From: Apricaphanius iberus
Taxonomy: Eukaryota > Chordata > Actinopteri > Cyprinodontiformes > Aphaniidae
NCBI GenBank assembly: GCA_028564705.1
Contig: JAPXFQ010000344.1
Location: 377,001-441,000, forward strand
DNA length: 64,000 nucleotides
Direction: 5' to 3'
In this document: piece after piece, positions 34,787 through 48,157 of the stretch
Numbering within the stretch: position 1 is the first letter of the stretch
Layout of the letters: every line of letters starts with the position of its first letter
Position numbers and translations under genes: made by a program
The notes under the pieces: generated by a model
What the model was told of the DNA's origin: nothing
The model's database searches: none
What the model saw: the letters and a program-made list of their open reading frames with translations, nothing else

Positions 34787-36001
34787 GGGCGCTTTCACAT
34801 GGTACGGGAGTCCGTACTCGGGTACGGTATTTGGTCAAAATCCACTTATTTCGTACCATGTGAACACAGACTGTACCGTGCCAGGATACGGCCAGAGAGA
34901 CCTGCCTTTGAGGCCGTTTTCACATGTGTGGCCGTACCAGAAAACGGCCAGAGAAAATGCTAATTTTTTCTGTTCACATGTCACGGATCTCTGCCCGTAT
35001 TTGAATCCAGTGTTTTACTACAAATAAACAGCAGGTGGCGGTATACAAATAAGTCTGTAGTTCTCCAACAAACAAGGGAGTGAGAAGTACCAACGTCATA
35101 AAACGAGCGACAGGCTAGAATGTAAACAAACTGGTCTACTGGTCAGCTGCTACCTGAAGCCATCTACAGGGTGAGTGTTGTAGTAAACCCGCCGTTTTGT
35201 AACCTGCTGTGTTGCTGTGGGATGCTTGAATCGCGTTGTTTTGGTATTTGTATGGTCGCGAGGTGATTCTGTAATTTCGGCCGGCGGTGTCGTCATTTCC
35301 GCGTGGAGCGCGTCTATTGTCTTGAGTGCGGCCAGAGTACGGGTTGTGTTCACATGATACGTGGCCGCCCGTACCTGGACTCGGATACTACCTCCAAGGC
35401 AGGTCTCTCTGGCCGTATCCTGGCACGGTACAGTCTGTGTTCACATGGTACGAAATAAGTGGATTTTGACCAAATACCGTACCCGAGTACGGACTCCCGT
35501 ACCATGTGAAAGCGCCCTGAGGTAGTATCCGAGTCCAGGTACGGGCGGCCACGTATCATGTGAACACAACCCGTACTCTGGCCACACTCAAGACAATAGA
35601 CGCGCTCCACGCGGAAATGACGACACCGCCGGCCGAAATTACAGAATCGCCTCGCGACCATAAAAATACCAAAACAACGCGATTCAAGCATCCCACAGCA
35701 ACACAGCAGGTTACAAAACGGCGGGTTTACTACAACACTCACCCTGTAGATGGCTTCAGGTAGCAGCTGACCAGTAGACCAGTTTGTTTACATTCTAGGC
35801 TGTCGCTCGTTTTATGACGTCGGTACTTCTCACTCCCTTGTTTGTTGGAGAACTACAGACTTATTTGTATACCGCCACCTGCTGTTTATTTGTAGTAAAA
35901 CACTGGATTCAAATACGGGCAGAGATCCGTGACATGTGAACAGAAAAAATTTGCATTTTCTCTGGCCGTTTTCTGGTACGGCCACACATGTGAAAACGGC
36001 C
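34787..36001. mobile_element. PIF/Harbinger-like composite inverted-repeat element
   Basis: Flanked by TTA on both sides (34,784-34,786 and 36,002-36,004) with ends GGGCGCTTTCACATG and, inverted, GGCCGTTTTCACATG. Inside, a segment A (about 34,912-35,393, about 480 bp) recurs inverted at 35,518-36,001, and a segment X of about 125 bp recurs inverted between the two A arms (35,394-35,517), giving the order X-A-X'-A'. Arms are nearly identical, so the two mirrored 67-codon open frames inside are duplicates of one sequence. Confidence 0.7.
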
Positions 36002-36279
36002 TTAAGCTCTCAGCAGAATGATTTCACTGATCATAATCTAATCACATTTAAGATGAATAAGATTGTACCTGAAGAAGTCACATTGTTGTAAAATCCAAGT
36101 ACCACCTCGTTTTTTTCACCAGATTATTTTTAATTTTTATCAGATTTTTTTCAAATTGTTTTTCAATATTTAGTCCTTGGGTTTTTCTGATCTTTTAAGA
36201 TTGTATTTCCAGTTTTACAATCTGCATCATTCCACATTGTATTTTTGCCTTAACCAACTAATCAACCAACAAGTGTTCC

Positions 36280-36282
<3 letters not shown>

Positions 36283-36359
<77 letters not shown>
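36283..36359. repeat. (AT)n microsatellite
   Basis: About 38 AT/TA dinucleotides with a TTTTT interruption near 36,321. Confidence 0.95.
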
Positions 36360-36361
<2 letters not shown>

Positions 36362-36440
36362 TATATGGATCCCAACTCCCAGCCTATGAAGCGGCTGGGT
36401 GAGAATCAGCACCTCAAAGTCGGTTCAAAAGAGGTTCTTA

Positions 36441-36570
36441 CTTGGCTATCATACACTGATAGCCAACACGGCATACACCAACATGGCAAACACGCCTCAG
36501 TAGGATGATGCAGGAAGCTGGAAGCGAACACGGCATACACCGATAGCCAACACGGCTCAGTAGGATATTT
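36441..36570. repeat. Small irregular tandem repeat
   Basis: GATAGCCAACACGGC, CATACACC and CTCAGTAGGAT motifs recur two to three times in this 130-bp stretch. Confidence 0.55.
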
Positions 36571-37388
36571 GAATGGCCTGTTAGTTATTTTTGGGACGGA
36601 TCTGTAAAATTCTGTGGCCAATATTTTCTTTCTGTTGATTTTATATAGTGAATAGAGTAACGAGCCACATAAGAAAGGACATAAACAGATATATCCACCT
36701 GTTCTTGAAAAAACAGCCAAAAAAAAAATGAAACTTATAGATGTAGAAAATACATATACAGAAAAATCTAAATAAAAAAATAAAATTATTGATGAAAAAA
36801 AGTTTTAAACAATGTCAAAAAGTAAAAAATTGTAAAAGTCATGCAATCCAATTGTGCCAACGCCTGATGACGTCATAATATGCTAATTAGATGTATGATT
36901 TTGCTCCTATCACAAACTTTGGATCATACTGAAGATTTTTCCAATTTACAGTGTACCTTTATCTATGACCATATTGAAGCTACAACATTTTGAACTAGTG
37001 ATATCAAAATGGAATATTTTATAGACAAAACCCCAGCGCCTAGAGGGTTAAATTCCATTTCCATTTGTTGACAATAATATCCCAACTAACACATTGGATT
37101 TGAAATTAGGCTAGTTCAGATTCAGTTTGGCATTCAGTTAATTTGAGCATTTCAAATGACATCAGAGTGAAGCAAATTCAAACAAAACTTATCAAATTCT
37201 GTTTCTGAGGGCACGCAGTTCTGCGCTTAGGAGCTGATTTCTCTCTGTAGATTCCTGAAGGGTTTCTGGTTATCTCAGACAAATCAGAACCGGCTCCTCC
37301 ACATCCTTCTTGATTTTAAACGGTCCTTACAACAGATAAGAATTTGGTTCTCAACAGCAAATGTTGGGCACAGTCCAGATTTTTGCCT

Positions 37389-38478
37389 TAAGCCTAGTTT
37401 ATACTACTTTGATGGCGAATTTGCATGCAGACGCAGACGTATTGAAGGAGTCGTTTCAGTTTTTATTCTTCAGCCTCTGAACACATTTCCCTGTCAAGGA
37501 GCAATGAACGACAGAATGTACGTTTTTTTAAGCTGTAAAGCTTTTTAATAGACGTGCAGCTCATAGAATACTCTAGAAACTCTACTCTGGAAACAAACAC
37601 CAGCCTTTTTGTTTTTTCCTATACCTCCTTGTGTTCAAAATCGCCAAAAAACAGATTATATAAATTATCCTTTCAAAATAAAGCCTCTAGTGGCCAAACG
37701 CTGAATTAACTACTGATTACAGCGATTATAGAGCCCTGTTTTGGTGAAACGATCTCTGGCTGTTGCTGAACTGACCAATCACAGGCGTACGCACTCCGCT
37801 GACGGAGATGGATAGTTAGAAAATGGAGCTCTAATGCATCCGTCCTTGCGTAGGTGACGGAGAGCCCTTGCGTCGACGGATAATGGCGCTGCATCAATCC
37901 ATATCCGTCAAAACCACTGGCCGCTGGCTGCTCTGCTTTGTGACCGCATACCATGGAGGCCGCCATTGCTCCTCCATTGCTGTAGTACCTCCATTTAGCC
38001 GCTAGGCCCCCATTGAAAAGCATTGGACTTTAGACACGTTAAAAACAACTTTAATGCCTGGTGCCCATTTTTTAAAAACTTTCTATGGCTACATATTCCG
38101 CCTGAGATAACCCTGGGCTCGTCAAAAACATGGGCACCAGGCTGGTTTTCGTAAGATAATTTTTTGAAATCTTGCCTAACTAATGAGGCGGCCGAGCCAA
38201 GTTTAGCATCAGAGCCAAATGACGCGGGAGCAGAATGGGCGTGATTACGACTGAACTACACGCCCATACACGCCCCGCGATGACAGAGTTTACAGTGAAG
38301 ATCCCACCCCTATGCCCTTTTTGGGAACATGGTTCGTCAGAGGTGGGGAGTAGGAGTCTGTGAATCCGCCATGAATTCCCCCATGAAAGTCATTCTGGTA
38401 AACGGGGAGGAGTGAGGAGGCGCTGTCTATTCTTTTTTACAATCTTGGGTCAAAACAGAGAAGCATAAACTAGGCTTT
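37389..38478. mobile_element. Inverted-terminal-repeat element, copy A
   Basis: Left end TAAGCCTAGTTTATACTACT; right end inverted AAAAGCCTAGTTTATGCTTC. 1.09 kb, non-coding, with TCCGTC/GACGGA-rich internal parts shared with the next element. Family not identified (possibly PIF/Harbinger-like). Confidence 0.6.
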
Positions 38479-38612
38479 TGTGTGGCAGGAGAACCAGAAC
38501 TCTGGACATGTTCTAAATCGCTCCAGATTCTCAACATACACAGTTGGGATCCAAATACTTGTTCTGGACTTGCTAGTCTGTATAGTTCCCAAGAGGCCTT
38601 TCTACCACCTAT

Positions 38613-40011
38613 AAAGCCTAGTTTATACTTCTCCGTCTCCGTCCAAACGGATTGGCGCAGTCCTATTATCCCTTGACGCAAAAGGCTTCTCTGTCACTTA
38701 CGCAGGGACGGATGGAGTGGAGCCTTGTTTTTTAGCTATCCATCTCCGTCAACGGAGAGTGTTTCACTACCCAGTCTGAAACCCCATCTATACCACACAC
38801 GTGCAAATCTTACGTCACTTCCTATCTTTGCCATCAATGCAAACAATTTTTGACACAGAGTGCGAATATTGGAATTCTAAAATGACCCGCCTTCCTCGTC
38901 TCTGATCGATTAGCTTGGTTTATTTGTCACTAATCTTAACATTTGAGGACCAGTGCCTAAACCTAATGGGATCTACCAATCGTAAAATCCTTTGATTGGA
39001 AATAGACGCGTTTACTACAAGTGTGGTACCGATTGGATATCCGGTACAGATCGGGTAGCCGCAGAGAGTATGCCTATGATTGGTCAGCACAACAACAGCC
39101 AGGGATAATTTCACCAGAATGGTGCTCTATAGTTGCTGAAATCAGTGGTCAATGCAGCGTTAGGGTAGCCTTGCGTAGCCATACTCAGTTCCAATCAGAA
39201 TGTGAGTCTGATACTGCTCCATTGGGCTGTGATTATGGGGGCGTGTTGTAACTGAACCAGGAAAAAAAAATGCCTCTGCACTGAATTGGATAGGCTTATA
39301 ACCAATCAGAGCAACGGACGTGTGACATCATCTGTTCCTCTTTTAAAATTCCTCTTTTAAAATTAATGCGCTGTCAAAATCTTCTAGAACAGACTCGGTG
39401 GCAGAATCTACACATCTCAGTTCTCCAGCGGCAATCATCGTAAGCCCGATTTGATTGGTCCGAACAGATTTTGTTCGGGCATAATTGCTCCTCAACGGAT
39501 GAATGCCAGTCCGAACTTCCAGACCATATTGTGAGTGGGACTTCGGCTGGGACCCAGCCTAGCGTTTGGACACTACATGCTTTATATTGAAAGGATAGTT
39601 AATCTAATCTGGTATTCGACGCAAGTTTTAGCACAAGGAGGTGTAGAGAACAATCATAACAGACTGCTGCCTTTGTTTACATGCTTTTTTAGAGTTTTCC
39701 ATGAGCTGCACTTCTAGTAAAAAAGCTTTAGATCTCAATAAAAACATACTTTCTGTCGTCCAATACTCCTTGACGGGGCAATGCGTACACAAGCTGAAGA
39801 AAGATGACTCTATTAAACCAAAAAATGACACTACAATGCTAGGTAAACCCGCCATGAGAAGTCAGCACCCCCTGCTGTCCTGGTGGGGAATTGCTTTGCA
39901 ACACAGAAAAAAAATCAGCGGGGGACTATAAACGAAAAAAAAAAAAGGCTCAGTTAATCCGTCGCTGTCTTGGTGCAAAGTTGCTGATGGAGAAGTATAA
40001 ACTGGGCTTAA
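38613..40011. mobile_element. Inverted-terminal-repeat element, copy B
   Basis: Left end AAAGCCTAGTTTATACTTCT then CCGTC; right end inverted TTAAGCCCAGTTTATACTTC then TCCATC. 1.4 kb, same terminal repeats as copy A and only 135 bp away from it. Internal open frames have no recognisable domain. Confidence 0.6.
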
Positions 40012-40679
40012 TAGATCGCAGTCTCGCCTGGATCCCGCCCCGGTTGCCTAGGAGATACGTCATCAGGAACCACCAAGGTGTTTTCAAGTGTTCATGTTCT
40101 ACAGAGCCGTCTGTACTCTGCTTATCTGCCTATTAGCTAACTAACCAAGGCTACATGGGAGGTGAATTGATGCCGTCCCTCGGTCAAACATTTACCAGAA
40201 TACAGCGCGGTATTTTCAAAAAGATGGCGGAGCAGGAGCCGCCAGCAGCTTCTTAAGGCGCAAATATTTTTAGTTTAAATGTAAGTCGACTAATTGTAGC
40301 TATCAGGCTTATACCTAAAATGTATTTTTTAAATTTATTTATCCAAAGCAGTTAGATATGATTGGTTTGTTGCTAAGTAGTTGCAGCTTCGGTGGCTACC
40401 AGTTATTAACTTGCCTAAAACAAATAAACAATGAATAAATAATACGTTTCCAGTTCCGTGGTTGAAGGAATGCAACTACACTATACTACTGTGCTACTAC
40501 ATTGGGCAGGACGTAAACAGAGTGCGTTAGCAAATGGCGGGTTCTGGGCAGCCACGTACACGTGAGGTAAGTCTGTTCCGTTTAACCGTTTTCTTTGACC
40601 AAGGAAGGACAATGTCCTCGTAAGGCGCTTCGCCTACCAGGGGAATGGAAGGCGAAGCGCCTTGACATTGAGAAACACT

Positions 40680-40830
40680 GCCTGTATTGTCTGTCTACTC
40701 TGTTTGCAGTCTCTCTATTGCCTGTAAGGTTCTATCTACTTCCTGTATTATCTGTCTACTTCCTATTAGGTTTGTCTACTTCCTAGGATGTTGTTTTACT
40801 TCCCGTGAGGCTCGTCTACTTCCTCCTCTG
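40680..40830. repeat. Degenerate tandem repeat
   Basis: Diverged units of about 20-23 bp around the motif GTCTACTTCCT, six or seven copies. Confidence 0.6.
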
Positions 40831-41244
40831 CGTTTGCTATAGTCAGAAAACAAAGGATTTTGGCAGAAAACATAATTTTTTAGCAATAAAATCTTTCAGA
40901 ACTCGTAAAAATACTTGATGTCCCACAGGATTTCTAATCAAGTCACAAAGCTTGATTCTACAACACAGTTCTACCAAGAATACAATTCCTCTGATTAAAA
41001 ACCAAAACCAAAATAAAACTCTGAATAAAACATGTTTCTGCCATATAGAGGACGGGGTCTTGTCAGAAGAACAACTTTCAGGCTCATCCTTTTCCTCTTC
41101 TCCAGGTGGGTTCTACCTGCTTTTCCAGGCGCTGCTGTCTACAAGCTGACCACTAGGTGGCAGCAGCTTTCTTATACTGAAATATAGTGTTGAGGAAACT
41201 TTAGGATCGATCAGTTTTTCTATTAAAACTGATTGATCAGTTAT

Positions 41245-41876
41245 CAGGGCCGGCCCAAAGTCTTATGGGGCCTTTAGTAGATTAAGACTCAGAGGCGCCC
41301 CCTTTCTGTAAAACCTCTACCCACAATAACAGCGTTTCAATTAAGATTTGGTCTAAATTGGGAAAGTAGGCAGAGTTTATTTAGCTGATCCTAAAAATCA
41401 ATTACTGGTGAATGTTAATATTAGCTGAGACAATCTGAAGCTAAAAAAAAAATAGAAAATTAAATTAAAGCATCAGATTTTATAAGATCATTAAATTAAA
41501 AAGCAATTTTAAATGTATTTTTACTTAAATGTAATTAACATGTTTTTCTAAATTAAAAATGTACATTATAAACATTTGTATTCCTTTAAATGTATTTGAT
41601 TAAATATTTTTACAACATTTTTAAAATAAGAGTTTTAATAAAAAATATGAATAAATTAATTATTTACAAAGAAACTTGACTATTTACTACAGACAAATTT
41701 AAACAGTTTATTTTTTTAAATAGTCTACAGTGAAATAAAACTAAATAAAATTGAGTTATATTCACATTTTCATAAATTTTAACATTTGTGGTCTCTGTTA
41801 AGTTTCAGCATTCATGGGGGCCCCCGGATGAGTATGTGGGGCCCTAAGCCATCGCTTCTGGCTTGGGCTGGCTCTG
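41245..41876. mobile_element. hAT-like short element
   Basis: Left end CAGGGCCGGCCCAAAGTC, right end inverted CAGAGCCAGCCCAAGCC, a terminal sequence typical of fish hAT non-autonomous elements. Flanking 8-mers TCAGTTAT and TCAGGGGT match only in part. 632 bp, AT-rich inside. Confidence 0.6.
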
Positions 41877-42439
41877 TCAGGGGTAAATCTGAGAAGGTTT
41901 AACACCTGCTGAGAGACATCATGGCTCCTGGTGTCCTGTCCTCGGTGTCCTGATAGGGACACTCTGTTCATGTCCTTGGAGTCTCTTGTCCTCATAAACC
42001 ACCTGGACATTTTTCTCCATCTTTACATCGAGGGACAGGAAAGGACAGAGACCACATTTAGAGGAAGTGGTCTTTCAGGTCTCTCTCTCCAAGGGGTGGG
42101 CAATATATCAGATTTTTCTATTAATGAAGAGTTAATATTTGGAATATAGAGAATATTGATTGTAGACATATCAGCGTGCTTAAGGCCTTCAATTTGGTTT
42201 CACAGCTTGCATTTATCTGGATTTTGAATTCAGGTTAACTTCAAGAGTGAATGATTGAAGTAAAAGCAAGTTTCGAAAGATATTTTTGGTCATTTACATT
42301 TCTTAAAAGAATAGAATGTAAGAAAAACAATAGATTAATTTCCAAAAATCAAAAATGACATGAAGGAATTTGATTTTTTATTTATGATCCATGTCTCCCA
42401 ACCCTAACCTACTTTAATTTTTTTTACTAAACAGCTGCA

Positions 42440-42720
42440 TAATGTCTGATGTATGGAAGCCTAAAAGTAAAAAAATAACACAAAATTGACATAATTATTA
42501 CATACAAAGTTATAATTGTGAGATTCAGTTATAATTATAAGATACAAAATCATAATTTTGACTATCAAAGTGATAATTTGTAATGACTTTTTATCCCAAT
42601 GTTATGACTTTGAAAGTCAAAAATTATGACGTTGAATCTCATAATTATGACCTTTTTTTACTACTTTTTTTCCCCAAAAAAGTAGTACTTTTTAAAAAAC
42701 TTTTTTATCGATACACACTA
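42440..42720. repeat. ATAATTATGAC-type palindromic repeat
   Basis: Several copies of CATAATT(A/T)TGAC and its reverse complement, flanked by A-rich/T-rich tracts; resembles small foldback repeats found across fish genomes. Confidence 0.45.
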
Positions 42721-44690
42721 ATATGAAAACTATTTCCGGGATTAAAACATTTTTCCACATTGCGCAGCACCATCTCCAACGTCTTCATCCGTGCTCGATT
42801 TTTTTCTCTGAACCCTGCAAAGACCACAAAGGTTCTGGCAGCAGGTCCAAACCAGATCTGCCGTGGGCTTCCCTGCAGACCGGGGATGTTTTTAAAAGTC
42901 ACCAAACATCTTTCAGTTACTCCGGCCCAGTTCTCATGTCTGGTTCTGAGCTCCCACCTCCTCCAGCTTCATTTGTCTCTTTAGCAGCCGATTCCTCTTC
43001 CTGGACTCCAGAACCTTCTGCAGCTCCGGTTTGGTCTCCACATCAGTTGTGTTATGATGGACATTTTCTTTTTAGGGGTTGAAGTTTGAACCAGAAGGCT
43101 TTTCTTCACTTTGCATGGAGGAAATGATCACACGATCTGATAAGTGATCAGCTTGCTCTGTGTTCGACTAAGAAATCCCGCTGAGTCTGTGTGGTGCAGC
43201 TGCAGCCGGTTCTGGATAAACTTCATTTGTGACAGTTCGGTTCACGGTAAATCTCTGAATTGGAGCTCTGTGCACTCCGTTTTGTTTCTGCGAGGAGGTG
43301 AAAACTTTCCCACATGCTCCAAAAGTCTGTTGCTTGGCAACTGCTCTAACAAACAGCCTGAACAGTAGGAAAACAACAACAAAAAACCCAAACAAACCAC
43401 TGCCTTCATGTGTCAGAGCTGCTCTCTGATAGGTCAGCTGCTGGCAGGTGGAGAACAGTCCAAACCAATCAGTACATTGATCCCATTAGCAACGTTCTGT
43501 ACCAGCTGGTTTTCCAAACTTTTCCAGATTCTTTGCTTACTTTTCTGCCATTTTTACCTTTCAGTTGCAAAAATGTTTAATAGATTATTCTAATAGTCCG
43601 TCCTAAAAAAACCCCAAAGCCTTCCAGATCAGTTTGTGGTGTGACACTCTGGGTTCTGCTGGTCCCACCCGGGCCAGACGGTTCAGCTGGTTCTATCTGC
43701 TGATGAATCTACCTGAAATGCACTAATAAATACCTATAACAACACATTTTGGATCTGAATAACTGAAACTTTCTATTTAATCATTTTGTTGTTTACATAG
43801 TTGAATGTTCTGACAGTAAAAATCACAAAAAATATCGATGGAAAATCAAAATTATCAGCCCATAAATGTCTGGATTTGGAGTCACACTCAAGATTAAAGT
43901 GTAAAACGCACTACAAGATGATCAAACTTTGATATAATTACCTTAAAACAAGTCAAAACGAGGCTCAGTAATGTGTGTGGACTCCACATGCCTATAGGAC
44001 CTCCCTACTTCCTGCTGGAGGTCATGTTGAAGGGCTCTGGCAGTGCTCCTCCTGTTCCTCCTTGCACATGGGCAGAGGTAGAAATGCTGCTGCTGGACTG
44101 TTTACCTCCCACATCCTCCCCCACGTCTCCTGATGTACTGCCCTGTCTCCTGGTAGCGCCTCCATGCTCTGGACACTACGCTGACAGACAAAGCAAACCT
44201 TCTAGCATTGATGAAGACATTTTAAATAAAATAAAAGCTAAATATTATGGTGTAAGTTCATTTAAAACAGGGACATGAACAACAAAACATTGACCAAAGA
44301 AATACAGCTAGAAAAGATGCATGTTGCCAGGTGCTAAACGTGATTTAAAAAGAAGTACTTTGAGTAAGACAGTGTTGGTACTGTTGTGTTTTTTAAATTA
44401 AAATGTATTTTATGTGCATGTTTGGATAATGACCGGACAGGATTGAGTAATGTCTTGCATGCGTGCGACCAGCTTGTAATGCAGTACAGAAAACGAGACA
44501 GAAACGTTGAATTCAAAAACACGTACGACGCCTCAGTGGTCAGTGTTTGTGTTTGTAAGTAGAGAGTGTAAATTTAAGGGCTTGACACATCTGTTTAAAA
44601 TGTGTCTTCAACGTTAAGGTGGAGTCCAAAGTTACCTCTAAATAGGTAAAAATCAAGATTTAATTTAGTTTTCATCAAGAAAAATATCAG
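42721..44690. other. Intergenic, no gene recognised
   Basis: Several open frames of 60-120 codons on both strands, none with a recognisable domain or splice pattern. Confidence 0.45.
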
Positions 44691-44699
44691 GGTAGTTTT

Positions 44700-45580
44700 G
44701 TAATTTCTGCTTGTTTGTGAAATACATCGCAACAGTTTTATCCACATTTAAACTCAAACAAGATCTTTGGAGCCAAGCAGAAACTTCCCCACCTCAGCTT
44801 CATTTTTTCCATGATGTAAATAAAACAGTGTCATCAGCATACATAATGACCTTTACAGCGCATACAGATGGAAGGTCATTAATGTGTATGCTAAAAAGCA
44901 TTGGGTCAAGGATTGAACCCTGTGGCACTCCCATTTCGCAGTCTTTAAAGGAGGAGATGCTGTTATTTACTCTCACACCCGGCTTTTTGCCACTCGGGTA
45001 AGATGAAAGCCAATGTATCGTAAGCTGAGACGGTCCTTATTCTTCAAATTTTCGGAGAAGAATAACACGGTTTACGGTGTCAAACGCCTTCTGTAAATCA
45101 AGGAAGACAGCACCTACTGCTCCAAACTAGATTTTAATTTCTTCAAGGAAGTAGCAGCAAGTGGTTTCAGTTGAGTAATTTCTTCTGCATAGGATTTAAT
45201 AGAGCATTTTAATCAAGGCGTCGCATGAGCTCCTCAGCTACCACCTTCTCATAGACGTTGGAGATAGCAGGACATGTACTAATTGGTCGACAGCTGCTTA
45301 TCCCCTGATTTAAACGCAGGCGCGACAATCGCAGTTTTCAACACATCTGGGAAAATACGTTCTAACATTGGGTGATTCTTGTTTTTAGTGAGGATTGGAG
45401 CTAAGAGAGTCTGATGTCGTTTCAAAAATTAACTTTCCCTCCTGTGGACATCTTTAGCCGTACTATTGTTCAATTTTGTAATTAGGTCTTCCACTTTAAA
45501 TGGAAAATAAAGTTTTAAAATGTCTGCTTTCCTGGTTACACACAGAATAAATGCATTAAAACAATTAACTCACGATCACG
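44700..45580 (-). mobile_element. LINE reverse transcriptase remnant, inverted 5' part
   Basis: Minus-strand translation shows VFLDLQKAFDTVN, a GVPQGSILDPMLF block and VIMYADDTVLF in the expected RT order, with stops between. Non-LTR retrotransposon, L2/CR1-like; inactive. Confidence 0.7.
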
Positions 45581-45629
45581 TTTATTTTTCAATGTTGCTG
45601 TAGTATGTGGACATTTTAGAATTAAATAT

Positions 45630-46156
45630 ATATATAAAAGAACTAGAAGTGACATTTATTTGCTGGATTACAGAGAGTGAAGCAGCTTTCAGCTTCTATG
45701 ATCCACAAATCTGGAACAAACGTCCGGAGGAATGCAAACATGCTGAATTGTTAGGCTCTTTTAAATCAAAGATTAAAACTCTACTATTTAGATCAGATCT
45801 TTGAGTCCTAAATTGCGTTTTTTTAATCACTCTTAATCTCATGGTTTGATTTTTATTCCCGTATTTTAACTGATTCTGTTTTTATCTGTTTTTAATGTAT
45901 ATTCTCTTGCACAAATTTGTTCTTTATACCTTTTTTTATTGATGGATTCTTGTGTTTTATTTGTTTTTACATTTCATACTCTCACAAAAATTTTATTTTC
46001 TGCTTCAGTTACTAAATGCATCTCTTTGGTGATGATCTGTTTTGATTTTCAGATTTTTTTTCACGTATTTGGTTTCATTGTTACTGAATCCTGTAAACCT
46101 TGAATTGCCTTGTGTTGAAAGTGTTCTATATAAATAAAATTGCCTTGCCTTGCCTA
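45630..46156 (+). mobile_element. L2-type LINE 3' part
   Basis: Plus strand encodes the ORF2 C-terminal motif AFSFYDPQIWNKRPEECKHA, LLGSFKSKIKTLLFRSDL, then an L2 3' UTR ending TATATAAATAAAATTGCC with CCTTG repeats. It sits head-to-head with the RT remnant on the other strand. Confidence 0.7.
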
Positions 46157-48157
46157 AAGAACAGGTATAAATCAGGCGACTCACTCACAGATCTGAAGCT
46201 GCACCACGTGAAATGAGTATCAGCTGAATGAAGAAAAAAAGATTGGGCATTGAAAAATAAAGATGAAAGTGTGAAAACTTGATTGTGAGTTAATTGTTTT
46301 AATGCATATGTTCTGAGTTTCATTAGCAAACAATTCACTTTCAATTTTTAATTTAGTTTCAATATAGAAATCTTCACTACATTTATTTCAAATTCAAAAT
46401 TAAGACTTTCAGTTACAATTGTATTTTTCAATACCAAATTTTATTTTCAGTGCCAATATTTCTATTTAGTTTCAACTTAAGCCGATATCATATAATCCCA
46501 TAGAAACTCTTGTTAGTAAGAGCGCTTTTATCCACCTATGAATTGTATCTGTGTTGTGAAACAGTAGGTGGAGAATACGTTTCTTTTTTTAAAATAGTTG
46601 CTAGAGTTAATGTTTAGAAATAAAAGACTCTGCTCATTTCTCTTATTTTTCTCAAAAAAAAGAAAAAAATAAATAATTTGACTGTAAGCTGTTTTTTTTT
46701 TCACCCAGTTTTTATTTATTTTTTTGCTCCAAATTGTGTTAATCTTTTGGAGTATTTATTTTCACTCAAATATTAGGGGTTTCTGAAAAAACTAAAACTA
46801 GATTGACACCGAAACAATCTCTAAAAAATATATCTTTAAAAAATATAGCATTAAACGACTGTAATACTGCACAACACAATTAATATAAGACATTTTTTAA
46901 ATATACATAGTATTGTGCTAGCTTCTATATATGTCTAATATTTTAGCAATTATTCTGCTGTATCAAGATGTTGTAATTGTGTATCTACTTTTATACTGTA
47001 ATGCCTAAATTCCCCCAATGAGGAACAATAAAGGAGAGAGTGTACAGTCTGATACGTTCAGCTTTTGCGTATATCTCATTTTTGAAACAGTGTGCCACCC
47101 ATCTGGCGCAAGGTTGCAACCACCGGTCAATATATGGGATTCCCAGCCTATATTTAGCATGGGAAAACCACCATCTTCACGGTGTTCTTTCCATGTTTGA
47201 ATGTTTTAAGGGTGGGTAATTTTGAAACGTAATGGTCAGAAAATGTGAATAATCTAAAAAACAAAAGAAAAGTGCTGCGTTCCTTTTTTGAAAAAGGCAG
47301 AAAGAAAAAATAAGAAGGTCAAAAGAAAAACAAAGATAGGACAAAGTAAATATATGGTGTAAGCATGTTCTCATCATTTGGGAACTAAACAGATGTTGGA
47401 ACTTTGCCCAAAAGAGGCTGGAAAAGTTGGCAGGCTCGAGAAAAATCAAAATGAATTACATTTGAAACCTTTTTCCTCATTAAAATCCATTCATTTTGTG
47501 TTTTTTTTGCTTCGCCTTAGTTGAGTTTTATGTTAAAATAATGTAACATATGACTTGTGGGAAAGTCTAAATAAATAAAAAGTAAATATTGCTATATTCT
47601 GTCTCAGCCTTTGCTTTTATGTTTAATACTTTACTGCATGTTCATTGTTATGTCATTTTCAAGCTAAAATAAAGTGTCTGCCCTACTAAACATGGGTTAT
47701 TGCTTTCATATTTTTGATAAAATGGATAAATTGGAGGAAAACAATATTTAAGACAGATTCAAATTTCCTCAAAGTTGATTAAATTACAAAAACGCATACA
47801 TCAAACCAAAGGGTTTCTTTGATTCAGTTTTGATTTCACTAGTGTAGACCTAATGAACACAACATTTAGCTGCATGATAGCTAATATGCTTCAAGTCACT
47901 GGCTTTAATAATAAAAGTATAAATGACCTCGACTTTTGGTTTACGATACAAACATTTTTACCTAGTCAAGTAAAAAGTAATGCAATGACAACACGATTAG
48001 AATTAACAGGATATGTTTTGGCAAATATTTAGCTTTTGTTAGTTTTTTTAATCTTGTTTTCACATCGTTTACAACATTTTCTACAATGCAGACAAGAAAC
48101 TAAGAACTGATGTGTGTCTTTCGTGTTCCCTACTGCAGTTCCGGTAAACAATAAATG
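46157..48157. other. AT-rich intergenic DNA, no gene recognised
   Basis: About 2 kb of AT-rich sequence with homopolymer runs; no domain, RNA gene or clear repeat boundary seen. Confidence 0.5.

Noticed and set aside
35150..35763. Two nearly identical 67-codon ORFs in opposite orientation
   Set aside because: They are the mirrored arms of one inverted-repeat element, with no known domain; not treated as genes.
43973..44278. 101-codon ORF with [13 protein letters not shown] sequence
   Set aside because: Could be an old retroelement fragment, but I could not match it to a domain or define boundaries.
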